Of a stretch of DNA of 33,385 nucleotides, positions 8,304-15,615 are shown piece after piece. Under the pieces are notes generated by a model. It had not been told where the DNA came from and did no database searches. It worked only from the letters and a program-made list of their open reading frames with translations. Position numbers and translations under genes: made by a program. How positions within the stretch are numbered: the first letter of the stretch is position 1; the number at the start of each line of letters is the position of its first letter. Source of the DNA: Nitrospira sp. bin75 (lineage in GTDB: Bacteria > Nitrospirota > Nitrospiria > Nitrospirales > UBA8639); assembly GCA_002238765.1 (NCBI GenBank), contig MPMZ01000032.1, positions 1 to 33,385 on the forward strand, given 5' to 3'.

Positions 8304-8972
8304 ATGATTCAGTTGTTCCATGTTTCTAAATTCTACGATCGCTGCACGGCGCTGGATGATGTCTCGTTTCGGATCGACAAGGGCGAATGTGTCATCCTGA
8401 CGGGACCGAGCGGCGCGGGCAAGACCACGCTGCTGAAGGTGATCTTTGGCGCCGAGATTCCGGATTCGGGTCAGATTCTGGTGCAGAACCGCAACGTCGC
8501 CAGGTTACGTGGAGGTGCGATTCCCTATCTGCGTCGCACCATGGGGATCGTGCTGCAAAACTTTCAGTTGCTTCCGAGAAAAACCGTCTATGAAAACGTG
8601 ATCTTGCCGCTCGTCATCCAGGGCGTCACAAGGCGCCTGGCGCGGAAACAAGTGCTGGGCGTTCTGAAAGCCGTCGGCATGGACCATAAACAGACGATCC
8701 ACACGGGTGTGCTCTCGGCCGGAGAGCAGCAACGAATTTGTATTGCACGGGCGATTGTGAACAGTCCCATTCTGTTGTTGGCCGACGAACCGACGGGCAA
8801 TTTGGATGCGGAATTAACGGTTGAAATCGTGGAATTATTCAAAAGAATTCATGCTGAGGGGACGACGATTCTCCTGGCCACGCATAACCAACGGGTGGTT
8901 GAGCAGATGAACGGCCGGGTTGTCCATTTGCAGGCAGGCCGCGTCGTGTCTGATGATGGGGCGACGTCGTAA
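8304..8972 (+). CDS. ftsE: Cell-division ATP-binding protein FtsE
   Basis: FtsE is the cytoplasmic ATPase of the FtsEX complex. It transmits ATP hydrolysis through FtsX to periplasmic activators of peptidoglycan hydrolases at the septum. The 222 residues show Walker A GPSGAGKTT near 33-41, a Q-loop VLQNFQLLP and Walker B ILLLADEPTGNLD. The ABC signature reads LSAGEQQR in place of the usual LSGGEQQR. The stop overlaps the ftsX start as TAATG, implying coupled translation. The tandem ftsE-ftsX-EnvC arrangement makes this FtsE rather than a LolD-type exporter ATPase. Confidence 0.95.
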   Translation: MIQLFHVSKFYDRCTALDDVSFRIDKGECVILTGPSGAGKTTLLKVIFGAEIPDSGQILVQNRNVARLRGGAIPYLRRTMGIVLQNFQLLPRKTVYENVILPLVIQGVTRRLARKQVLGVLKAVGMDHKQTIHTGVLSAGEQQRICIARAIVNSPILLLADEPTGNLDAELTVEIVELFKRIHAEGTTILLATHNQRVVEQMNGRVVHLQAGRVVSDDGATS

Positions 8973-9871
8973 TGCGCCTGCTGTATCTCCTGCGAGAGGC
9001 GATCACCAATCTCCGCGTGAATCGTGGGAACGTGCTGATCGGCATTGTCACGACGGCCTTTACCTTGGTCTGTTTTGGCGTGTTTGTGTTACTGTATCTG
9101 AATCTGAAGAGCCTGACCGGGACGCTTCAGGGCGACATTGAAGTCGTCGTGTATCTGGACCCCGGGGCCTCGGAACAGGTCGTGTCCCTGGTCCAGAAAC
9201 GTCTCGGGGCCGAATCGGCGGCCGTGGCGTTGACCTTCGTGTCCAAGGAACAGGCCCTTCGAGAATTTTCCGAACAGTTTCCGGCGGAATCTCTCTTGTT
9301 GGAGGGGATGGACGGCAATCCGTTACCTGCGTCCGTCGTCGTCAGGCTATCCCCTCGGTTTCTGGATACCGAATCCCTCAGTGCGTTTGCGGAACGCGTC
9401 AGGCAGCTTCCCGGTGTGACCCACGTGGCGTACAGCCAAGACTGGATCGACACGTTGACGTTGGTGGTCAGTTATTTCGAGTTGGGGGCGGTCGTGATCG
9501 GGACGATTCTGGCCGTGGCGACGGTGACGATTATTGCCAATACGATCCGTTTGTCGTTGTACACCAGAAAGGAGGAGATTGAAATCCTGCGGCTGATTGG
9601 TGCGACGGGGGTGTTTATTGCGATCCCCTACGTGATCGAAGGCACGATTCTCGGGGCCGCCGGCGGCGGTCTGTCCCTCGCGTTGTTAAAAGGGATTTTT
9701 GAATTCTTTCGCTTGGAACTCAATGCGTCGGGTTGGTTTGTGGGCGTGGAGCATATCCTCCCGGTGTTCCCCAGACAAGTCTCGTTTCTTTTGGTGATGA
9801 CCGGGATGCTGTTAGGATGTGGAAGTAGCGTGCTTTCGGTCTTTGGCTTGATGAAGAGGAGGCACCGATGA
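8972..9871 (+). CDS. ftsX: Cell-division membrane protein FtsX
   Basis: A 299-residue inner-membrane protein with the FtsX plan. A short cytoplasmic N-terminus (LLYLLREAITNLRVNR) precedes TM1 around residues 22-45. An extracytoplasmic domain of about 120 residues follows (DIEVVVYLDPGASEQ ... VTHVAYSQDWIDTL). Three more TM segments lie around 165-295, separated by TRKEEIEILRLIGATGVFI, the conserved coupling segment that contacts FtsE. It overlaps ftsE by one base and the EnvC-like gene by four (ATGA), so stoichiometric expression is likely. Confidence 0.95.
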   Translation: MRLLYLLREAITNLRVNRGNVLIGIVTTAFTLVCFGVFVLLYLNLKSLTGTLQGDIEVVVYLDPGASEQVVSLVQKRLGAESAAVALTFVSKEQALREFSEQFPAESLLLEGMDGNPLPASVVVRLSPRFLDTESLSAFAERVRQLPGVTHVAYSQDWIDTLTLVVSYFELGAVVIGTILAVATVTIIANTIRLSLYTRKEEIEILRLIGATGVFIAIPYVIEGTILGAAGGGLSLALLKGIFEFFRLELNASGWFVGVEHILPVFPRQVSFLLVMTGMLLGCGSSVLSVFGLMKRRHR

Positions 9872-11091
9872 GACATCCACCATCCGCAATGCACCATCCG
9901 CAATCCACAATCAGGCTTCAACACCGCCTTCTTGTGCTCGTGTTGTGTGTGGCGACGTCCATCGTTGCCGTGGAGCCGTCGCGGGGGACTTCCCTTCAGG
10001 AAAAAATTGAAAAAGAAAAACAGACCCTTCAACGGTTAAAGCAGGAAATCCGGAAAACCAAGAAACAGCGTGATCAGGCACGAAAAAAACAATCGCAGGT
10101 CCTTCAATCGATTGAGCGTCTCGATCGTCAGTTGCACAAGGAGCGGCGGGAAGCGTCTTCAATCAATCGGGAAATACGGCAAATTGACCGGGAACTGGAT
10201 ACAATCAACACGCAGTTGACCGGGCTTCGAGCCGATATGAACGACAAGCAGGCCGTGATAGGAATTCGTTTGAAACGGCTCTATATGGAAGGACGAGCCG
10301 GCTGGGTGTCTCCCTTGGTGGCGGCGACTTCGTATTCGCAATTTCAACGCCGGTTGCTGTATCTCGCCTCGCTTGCCACGTGGGAGCGTGATTTGTTCGA
10401 GGCCTACCGGAACCAAGTGGCTCAAAGCGAGCAACTTCATGCCAAACAGGCGAAAATCCGTGAATCGTTGGTGACGCAGAAGGGTCGCATCGATAATAAA
10501 TTGAGCGTGATTCGAGACGTGAAATCCAAAAAACGCGTGGTCTTGGCGAGTTTAAAAAAGACCACCCGCTCGCATGAACAAATGTTGCATGCGCTCGATC
10601 AGGCTGAAAACCGAAAGGAAACGCTGCTCGAGAAACTGGAGCGACGGAGTCAAATTGCCGCCGGGAACATCAAGAAACGGACGACGGATGCCTTCCGACG
10701 AGGTGCATTGTTGTGGCCGGCTGACGGCGATTTGGTGGGCTTCTTCGGCCGGCAAAAACACCCGACGTTTGACACGTATGTCCGGAAGAAAGGCATTGAA
10801 ATTGCCTCAAAAGAAGGGAGTGCGATCTGGGCCGTTTCAGGCGGGGAAGTCGTCTATGCGGATTGGCTCAGAGGGTATGGACTTGTGGTGATTGTGGATC
10901 ACGGCAATAATTATTTTACGTTCTATGCTCATGCCTCCAAGTTATTGGTGAAAGAGGGGGCCACGGTGGCCAAAGGAGCCGTGCTGGGGGAAACAGGATC
11001 CTCCGGATTGACCAACAGAAATGTTTTATATTTTGAGTTACGGAAGGGGACCAAACCGGTGAATCCATTGCGCTGGTTGGCCAAACGGTGA
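9868..11091 (+). CDS. EnvC-like murein hydrolase activator (coiled coil plus degenerate LytM)
   Basis: A 407-residue exported protein: a signal segment around 17-35 (LLVLVLCVATSIVAV), a long charged coiled coil (about 42-250), and a C-terminal LytM/M23 domain (about 275-407). The catalytic positions are replaced. The usual H..G.D site reads KKGIEIA and the HxH site reads LYFELRKG, so zinc binding should be lost. This is the pattern of EnvC, which activates amidases rather than cutting peptidoglycan itself. The start at 9868 is supported by AGAGGAGG 5 bases upstream and an ATGA overlap with ftsX. Residues 3-16 are encoded by a heptad DNA repeat. Position behind ftsEX supports the EnvC role. 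Confidence 0.88.
   Translation: MRHPPSAMHHPQSTIRLQHRLLVLVLCVATSIVAVEPSRGTSLQEKIEKEKQTLQRLKQEIRKTKKQRDQARKKQSQVLQSIERLDRQLHKERREASSINREIRQIDRELDTINTQLTGLRADMNDKQAVIGIRLKRLYMEGRAGWVSPLVAATSYSQFQRRLLYLASLATWERDLFEAYRNQVAQSEQLHAKQAKIRESLVTQKGRIDNKLSVIRDVKSKKRVVLASLKKTTRSHEQMLHALDQAENRKETLLEKLERRSQIAAGNIKKRTTDAFRRGALLWPADGDLVGFFGRQKHPTFDTYVRKKGIEIASKEGSAIWAVSGGEVVYADWLRGYGLVVIVDHGNNYFTFYAHASKLLVKEGATVAKGAVLGETGSSGLTNRNVLYFELRKGTKPVNPLRWLAKR
9874..9915 (+). repeat. Six-unit 7-nt heptad repeat inside the EnvC-like start
   Basis: The bases can be read as six 7-nt units of the form (c/a)ATCC(a/g)c: CATCCAC, CATCCGC, AATGCAC, CATCCGC, AATCCAC, AATCAGG. The same heptad type occurs at 13713-13775. Here it lies in frame and encodes residues 3-16 ahead of the signal segment. 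Confidence 0.7.
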
Positions 11092-11097
11092 CTTCGT

Positions 11098-11159
11098 TCC
11101 CTTTCCCTTGACGGGAGAGGGCCTGCCCTGAGCTTGTCAAAGGGGCCGGGTGAGGGTGG
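11098..11159 (+). repeat. CCCTTTCCC/GGGTGAGGG palindromic repeat carrying a nested 22-bp element
   Basis: An imperfect palindrome (CCCTTTCCCTTGACGGGAGA, then GGGTGAGGGTGG) fills the gap between the EnvC-like gene and ctpA. Inside it at 11122-11143 is CCTGCCCTGAGCTTGTCAAA plus GG, a short sequence related to the insert in the GTAGGTCGG repeats near 19030 and 25610. It may act as a transcription end for the ftsEX group. Confidence 0.65.
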
Positions 11160-11199
11160 AAACTTGTTCATCATCTTTTTAAAGAGTTAGGACGTCGCT

Positions 11200-12510
11200 A
11201 TGGAAAGAGAACGCTCTTCAATAACGTGGGTTTCCGGGGTGGTTGTGGTCGGGGCACTCGTCTTGGGGTTGATAATTGGGAAAGGAGTCGAAAAAACCGG
11301 CTATGCGAGTGAATCCTACGAAGAACTCAAAATTTTCGCGGAAGTGCTGACTCAGGTCAAAAAACACTACGTTGAAGAGGTGGGGACAAACGACCTTGTC
11401 CATGGAGCCGTTCGTGGCATGCTCAAAACATTGGATCCGCACTCCGCGTATATGACCCCGGAAATGTATAAAGAAATGAAAGTGGAAACCAAGGGGGAAT
11501 TTGAGGGATTGGGTATTCAGATTGGGGTGAAGGATCAGCACGTCACCGTCATCGCACCCATTGAAGGCACTCCGGCTCACGCGGCGGGCATCGAAACCGG
11601 AGACGTGATTTTGAAAGTTGATGAGAAGCCGACGAAAGACCTGACGCTCATGGAAGCCGTGCAACGCATGCGGGGCCCCAAGGGGACCTCGGTCACGCTG
11701 ACGATCCGGCGGGAAGGAGCCCCGGACACGCTGAGCTTCATCTTGGTTCGAGATACGATAAAGATCCGAAGTGTTCGGTCCCGGCTCCTGGAAGATCACA
11801 TAGGCTACATCCGGATATCACAGTTCCAGGAAGCCACCCCCAAAGATCTGGGCCGGGAATTGGTGAAGTTGCAGGAAGAGGGCTCTCAAGGCCTCATCCT
11901 GGATTTACGCAATAACCCCGGAGGCTTGTTGTCCTCGGCGGTTGGGGTCTCGGAGCAATTCTTGCAGTCTGATACGTTAGTCGTGTCGGTCAAGGGCCGA
12001 GATGGTCGGAAGGATGAATATCGCGCCAGCCCGCCGATGGATCCGCGGGAATATCCGATGATCGTGTTGGTCAACCAGGGTTCTGCGAGTGCGTCGGAAA
12101 TCGTTGCGGCCGCGATGCAGGATTGGGGGAAAGCCGTCATCCTGGGGAAAACGACGTTTGGCAAAGGCTCCGTTCAGACGATTCTCCCGTTGTCGGATGG
12201 GTCGGGACTTCGACTGACAACGGCGAAATATTATACGCCCAGCGGCGAGTCGATCCATTCCGTCGGCGTCAAACCGGATATCGTGGTGGAGCCCAAACCG
12301 ATCACCGTCAATGAGGAACAGACAGCAACGGCTGTCCCGGAAGAGGACACGCCTTCTTCCTCCGAACGGGACACTGATTCGGATAAGCCGAAAGATCTTG
12401 AAGCGGAACTCATGAAAAAGGACGTGCAGCTTCAAAAGGCGATCGAGTTGCTCAAGACCTGGAAAGTCTTCAAAGACCTGCACCCCCTCGAATCGGGGGT
12501 CACAGGTTGA
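11200..12510 (+). CDS. S41 family C-terminal processing peptidase (CtpA/Prc type)
   Basis: A 436-residue periplasmic serine protease with a PDZ domain. It has an N-terminal membrane anchor (about 9-28, VSGVVVVGALVLGLIIGKGV), then YVEEVGTNDLVHGAVRGML with DPHSAYMTP. A PDZ domain (about 100-185) contains GLGIQIG and PAHAAGIETGDVI. The S41 catalytic domain contains LILDLRNNPGG, the nucleophile serine in GSASASEIVA and the general-base lysine in FGKGSVQ. The C-terminal 60 residues are Glu/Ser-rich and variable. AGGA lies 7 bases before the ATG. It follows the EnvC-like activator, as is common, suggesting a role in turning over cell-wall hydrolases or their activators. It converges on and overlaps the next gene by 11 bases. 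Confidence 0.93.
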   Translation: MERERSSITWVSGVVVVGALVLGLIIGKGVEKTGYASESYEELKIFAEVLTQVKKHYVEEVGTNDLVHGAVRGMLKTLDPHSAYMTPEMYKEMKVETKGEFEGLGIQIGVKDQHVTVIAPIEGTPAHAAGIETGDVILKVDEKPTKDLTLMEAVQRMRGPKGTSVTLTIRREGAPDTLSFILVRDTIKIRSVRSRLLEDHIGYIRISQFQEATPKDLGRELVKLQEEGSQGLILDLRNNPGGLLSSAVGVSEQFLQSDTLVVSVKGRDGRKDEYRASPPMDPREYPMIVLVNQGSASASEIVAAAMQDWGKAVILGKTTFGKGSVQTILPLSDGSGLRLTTAKYYTPSGESIHSVGVKPDIVVEPKPITVNEEQTATAVPEEDTPSSSERDTDSDKPKDLEAELMKKDVQLQKAIELLKTWKVFKDLHPLESGVTG

Positions 12511-12736
12511 GGATAATGGCGGTGCTGGTTTTAACGACGCCATCCACGCCGCGTATCCGTGAAAGAACCAATTCGTTGAGACTCTCCAACGTTTCCGCTT
12601 CGATTTGGACCACGAGATCAAATGGGCCGGTGACGGCATCGACTTTTTTGACCAGCGGAATGCGGGTGATGGTCTTGTAGGCACTCTTGGTGTGATCTCC
12701 CGCTACGTCAACCATGATGAACGCTGAGACGGCCAT
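12500..12736 (-). CDS. Lrp/AsnC-type ligand-binding (RAM) domain protein
   Basis: A 78-residue stand-alone regulatory domain: AFIMVDVAGDHTKSAYKTI, VKKVDAVTGPFDLVVQIEAET and VKTSTAIIL match the alpha-beta sandwich of Lrp/AsnC C-terminal domains (DUF/PF01037 type). It lacks a helix-turn-helix, so it is not a DNA-binding regulator by itself. Such small proteins form rings and may bind amino acids or pair with full Lrp proteins; their role is not established. It ends within the last bases of ctpA on the opposite strand. Confidence 0.88.
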   Translation of the reverse strand: MAVSAFIMVDVAGDHTKSAYKTITRIPLVKKVDAVTGPFDLVVQIEAETLESLNELVLSRIRGVDGVVKTSTAIILNL

Positions 12737-12817
12737 GACCGGTTCTTTCCTTTTTGTACGGGAGAATAGGGAACAGGCTCTTCCTGCCCTGACCGTAGCA
12801 AAGGCGTTGCCACCCGG

Positions 12818-13300
12818 TCAATCACTCCTCGCTTGTTCACGTAAGCGTTGAATAGCCCCGAGCAGTTCGTCCGCGGTCACGCTGACCCCCGGTCGCGTCC
12901 TCAACATGTGAGAGCGGGCAAGCGTTTCCAGATCGTCCAGTGTCCGGATCCCGAGTCGATAATACAAATCATGCACGATGGGGTCGGAAAGACCGGGAAG
13001 CGCGATCCATTCACGAATGGCGGGGGGAAGTGGCGTTTTGAGTTCTTCATAGGCCTGGACCGTGCCGGTTTCGACGAATTCCCGAATTTTTACCGCGAGG
13101 TCCTTCCCGATACCGGGAAGGGTTCGCGGATCTCCTGCCCGCACAAGCTCGGCGATGGGAGACTCTAACTTGGCAATCGTGTCGGCTGCCCGTGTATAGG
13201 CCCGAATGCGATAGGGGTTTTCTCCATGTTGCTTCAGCAACTCTGCCATGGACAGAAAAAGATTGGCGAGCGTGTTGTTCGAGTCGTGGCCGGTCGGCAT
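12818..13300 (-). CDS. Stand-alone PolX-like helix-hairpin-helix protein
   Basis: The 160 residues match the N-terminal 8-kDa/HhH region of family X DNA polymerases. These are NTLANLFLSMAELLKQHGENPYRIRAY (the lyase-like helical domain), then an HhH motif LPGIGKDLAVKI at 61-72 and a second one near LPGLSDPIVHDLYYRLGI. The polymerase palm and the PHP nuclease of bacterial PolX (about 570 residues) are absent. The start MPTGHDS at 13300 is chosen because the frame upstream (to 13501) has no resemblance to the family. The protein probably binds nicked or gapped DNA; whether it is a remnant or a functional short form cannot be told. Confidence 0.75.
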   Translation of the reverse strand: MPTGHDSNNTLANLFLSMAELLKQHGENPYRIRAYTRAADTIAKLESPIAELVRAGDPRTLPGIGKDLAVKIREFVETGTVQAYEELKTPLPPAIREWIALPGLSDPIVHDLYYRLGIRTLDDLETLARSHMLRTRPGVSVTADELLGAIQRLREQARSD

Positions 13301-13503
13301 ATGGTGAGTGCATTTGGGATGATGGGGTGGTTCTATTGTAAAGGATTGTGTTTGGCGATGATAGGATTTCCGGACTTTGCGCACGTCGAAACGGCTGCGT
13401 TCCCAAATTGACAAGGCTTGAGAGGCTCTCGTAGGATGCTGGTACGCGATGGAAGAGACGTTCGGAGTGAATAGCCCGTGCCGGAGGGTTTTGAGTTCCA
13501 CGG

Positions 13504-13743
13504 ATGCACGTTCAAGTCAATGGGGAGTCACGCCACGTGCGTGAGGAGATAAACGTGACGGGCTTGCTCCGGGATTTGCAACTGAACGTTGAACGAGTGG
13601 CGGTGGAGATCAATCTTGAAATCCTCGATCGAGGGGACTTTGATGCCAGAACGTTACACGAAGGCGACCGTATTGAAATTCTGAGTTTCATCGGGGGAGG
13701 CGGGGGAGGAATTTTTGATTGTGGATTTTTGATTGCTGATTGA
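13504..13743 (+). CDS. thiS: Sulfur carrier protein ThiS with an extended C-terminus
   Basis: ThiS is the small beta-grasp protein whose C-terminal Gly-Gly is adenylated by ThiF and thiolated to donate sulfur to the thiazole of thiamine. Residues 1-66 are typical: [34 protein letters not shown] and [17 protein letters not shown] normal ThiS stops at or right after this Gly-Gly. Here the frame runs on for about 13 residues ([13 protein letters not shown]) through a heptad repeat. Without trimming, the tail should block adenylation. thiG follows after 53 bases, which supports identity. No strong ribosome site precedes the ATG. Confidence 0.85.
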   Translation: MHVQVNGESRHVREEINVTGLLRDLQLNVERVAVEINLEILDRGDFDARTLHEGDRIEILSFIGGGGGGIFDCGFLIAD

Positions 13744-13775
13744 CCAAATCCACAATCCAAAATCCGAAATCCACA
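13713..13775 (+). repeat. Inverted 7-nt heptad array at the thiS/thiG junction
   Basis: Nine heptads can be read. Four are in one orientation (TTTTGAT, TGTGGAT, TTTTGAT, TGCTGAT), then there is a spacer TGACCAA, then four in the other (ATCCACA, ATCCAAA, ATCCGAA, ATCCACA). The arms can pair into a hairpin. The left arm encodes the tail of ThiS and supplies its stop codon. The right arm lies just upstream of thiG. Confidence 0.75.
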
Positions 13776-13796
13776 ATTCTTTTTCGGGGAGTGGCC

Positions 13797-14570
13797 ATGA
13801 GTGACGATCGTTTGACCATAGCCGGGCGCGAGTTCCGGTCCCGTTTGTGGGTGGGAACGGGCAAGTATAAGGATTTTGTCGAGACGAAGAAAGCCATTGA
13901 AACGTCAGGTGCGGACGTCGTCACCGTCGCCGTACGTCGCGTCAATATCACGGACAGGAATTCCGAGAATCTTCTGGATTATCTTGATCCCAAGCAGTAC
14001 ACCATCCTTCCCAATACCGCGGGATGCTACACGGTGGAAGATGCGGTCCGTTATTCCCGGTTGGCCCGTGCGGCAGGGGTCTCGGATCTGGTCAAGCTTG
14101 AGGTGATCGGCGATGAGCGGACCTTGTTTCCCGATACCGCCGGACTCATTGAAGCCGCAAAGATATTGATCAAGGAGGGATTCGTGGTGTTACCGTATAC
14201 CAACGACGATCCCATCGTGGCTCAAAAGCTGGTCGATATCGGATGTCCGGCAGTCATGCCGTTGGCGGCTCCCATCGGTTCAGGATTGGGAATCCGCAAT
14301 CCCTATAATTTGAAGATCATCCTCGAAACCGTCAACGTGCCCGTCATCGTGGACGCCGGAGTCGGCACCGCTTCAGATGCCGCTTTGGCCATGGAGTACG
14401 GAGCGGATGCGGTGTTGATGAATACCGCGATCGCGGGGGCCCGGGAACCCATTGCCATGGCTGAAGCCATGAAGTATGCGGTCGAGGCCGGACGGTTGGC
14501 GTATAAAGCCGGGCGCATTCCCCGGAAACTCTATGCCACCGCGAGTAGCCCGATCGAAGGCATGCTGTAG
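13797..14570 (+). CDS. thiG: Thiazole synthase ThiG
   Basis: ThiG condenses 1-deoxy-D-xylulose 5-phosphate, dehydroglycine and ThiS-thiocarboxylate sulfur into the thiazole phosphate of thiamine. The 257-residue TIM-barrel protein has [27 protein letters not shown] (with the family's active-site region), [48 protein letters not shown] and [29 protein letters not shown]. The ATG at 13797 follows GGGGAG and matches the family start; the frame extends upstream to 13740 only through repeat sequence. Confidence 0.96.
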   Translation: MSDDRLTIAGREFRSRLWVGTGKYKDFVETKKAIETSGADVVTVAVRRVNITDRNSENLLDYLDPKQYTILPNTAGCYTVEDAVRYSRLARAAGVSDLVKLEVIGDERTLFPDTAGLIEAAKILIKEGFVVLPYTNDDPIVAQKLVDIGCPAVMPLAAPIGSGLGIRNPYNLKIILETVNVPVIVDAGVGTASDAALAMEYGADAVLMNTAIAGAREPIAMAEAMKYAVEAGRLAYKAGRIPRKLYATASSPIEGML

Positions 14571-14616
14571 ACACACTCTGAACGAGCCGTTCGATGTGCC
14601 ATGCTCGCCCCACAAC

Positions 14617-14676
14617 CACCCTCTCCCGCCTCTTCGTTTCCTCTCCCTCGATGGGAGAGGATTAAGGTGAGGGTGG
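14617..14676 (+). repeat. CCACCCTCTCCC / GGTGAGGGTGG palindromic repeat
   Basis: CCACCCTCTCCC is followed by CTCTCCCTCGATGGGAGAG and GGTGAGGGTGG, a nested palindrome of a type seen again at 11098-11159, 18920-18965 and, in part, at 14744-14781. It lies in the 213-base gap between thiG and thiE. Confidence 0.7.
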
Positions 14677-14710
14677 TTTAGGGTGCGGGTGCTGCGTGTT
14701 GTAGCACCGC

Positions 14711-14742
14711 AGCCCGTGGCCACGGGCTTTGTCTTCTTTTTC
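14711..14742 (+). terminator. Intrinsic terminator between thiG and thiE
   Basis: AGCCCGTGGCCACGGGCT is a perfect 18-base palindrome at 14711-14728, followed by TTGTCTTCTTTTTCC. The stem plus T-rich tract fits a Rho-independent terminator for thiS-thiG. It would leave thiE with reduced or separate expression. Confidence 0.65.
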
Positions 14743-14783
14743 CCCCTCACCCCAGCCCTCTTCCTCCAGGGGCGAGGGAGTAG

Positions 14784-15452
14784 ATGAAATCTTCTCTCCT
14801 TGAAAGGAAGGTGACGGTGAGCCCCCTCCCGCCCTTATACGTTGTCACCGACCGGCGCCAGACCGGAGAGGACAGATTTCTTCACATCCTCAGCGACATC
14901 ATCCCTGAACAGGGGCTGATGGTCCAAATCCGGGAACGAGACCTTGGCGCTCGCGAACTCCTGCAGGTTGTGGAGGCGGTGCACCGGATGGCGCGTCCCT
15001 TCCATGTTCCGTGTTTGATCAATGATCGCGTGGACCTCGTCCTTGCCACCCGGGCAGCGGGCGTGCATCTGCGCTCGGACAGCATGCCGACCAAAGAAGC
15101 CCGGAAATGTCTGGGGTCCGGCTATCTCATCGGGAAGTCGGTCCATTCCGCAGAAGAAGCTCTCCAAAGCGAGCAGGAAGGAGCGGACTTCGTGGTGCTC
15201 GGGCCGGTATATGAGACTCCATCGAAACGGCAATACGGCACGCCGTTGGGCATTCGGGTTCTTCGTGAAGCCGGCCGGCGCTGCATCATTCCCGTGTATG
15301 CGATCGGCGGGATGACGCCGGCTCGCGTGGAGAACGTGATGGAGGCCGGCGCCTCCGGCGTCGCGGTTGTGTCCTCCATTTTTCAAGCCGCGACTCCACG
15401 TGAGGCGGTGACGTCGTATAGCTCGCAATTGCGCAAATGGAGACATCGGTAG
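14784..15452 (+). CDS. thiE: Thiamine-phosphate synthase ThiE
   Basis: ThiE joins the pyrimidine (HMP-PP) and thiazole (THZ-P) halves into thiamine phosphate. The 222-residue TIM barrel has LYVVTDRRQTGEDRF, MVQIRERDLGARELL, PCLINDRVDLVLATRAAGVHLRSDSMP, IGKSVHSAEEA, GADFVVLGPVYETPSK and PVYAIGGMTPARVENVMEAGASGVAVVSSIF. The TenI-like short relatives lack some of these motifs, so ThiE is preferred but not certain. The ATG at 14784 has AGGGAG at a short spacing; a GTG at 14817 after GGAAGG is an equally good start. Confidence 0.9.
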   Translation: MKSSLLERKVTVSPLPPLYVVTDRRQTGEDRFLHILSDIIPEQGLMVQIRERDLGARELLQVVEAVHRMARPFHVPCLINDRVDLVLATRAAGVHLRSDSMPTKEARKCLGSGYLIGKSVHSAEEALQSEQEGADFVVLGPVYETPSKRQYGTPLGIRVLREAGRRCIIPVYAIGGMTPARVENVMEAGASGVAVVSSIFQAATPREAVTSYSSQLRKWRHR

Positions 15453-15468
15453 AACGGTCCCATTTATA

Positions 15469-15497
15469 TTGACCCTTTCTGCAAAGCAAGCTAGAAT
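15469..15497 (+). promoter_or_regulatory. Sigma-70 promoter of the proteasome operon
   Basis: TTGACC at 15469-15474 and TAGAAT at 15492-15497 are separated by exactly 17 bases, giving a near-consensus promoter 119 bases before the mpa ATG. It is the best promoter in the window together with that of ffh. It indicates that mpa-dop-prcB-prcA-pafA is transcribed separately from thiE by the housekeeping sigma. Confidence 0.7.
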
Positions 15498-15562
15498 TTA
15501 TTGCCGGATGAGATGGAACGACCGTTTCATTTGGGTTTAGCCCTATTAATACAAGGGTTTCA

Positions 15563-15592
15563 GCGGCGGAGAAAAAAGCCGCCTTTGTTTTC
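15563..15592 (+). promoter_or_regulatory. Hairpin with T-rich tail in the mpa leader (possible attenuator)
   Basis: GCGGC at 15563-15567 and GCCGC at 15578-15582 pair around a purine-rich loop, followed by CTTTGTTTTC. It lies about 60 bases downstream of the expected transcription start, inside the untranslated leader. It could be a weak terminator for thiE read-through or an attenuator of the proteasome operon. The stem is short, so this is tentative. Confidence 0.35.
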
Positions 15593-15615
15593 ATGATCGA
15601 GCAGGTACAGAGACC

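Noticed and set aside
9868-11091. Active M23 endopeptidase
   Set aside because: Both zinc-site motifs are replaced (KKGIEIA and LYFELR), which fits an EnvC-type activator instead.
13713-13775. CRISPR-like array
   Set aside because: The unit is only 7 nt with no spacers; it is a simple heptad repeat.
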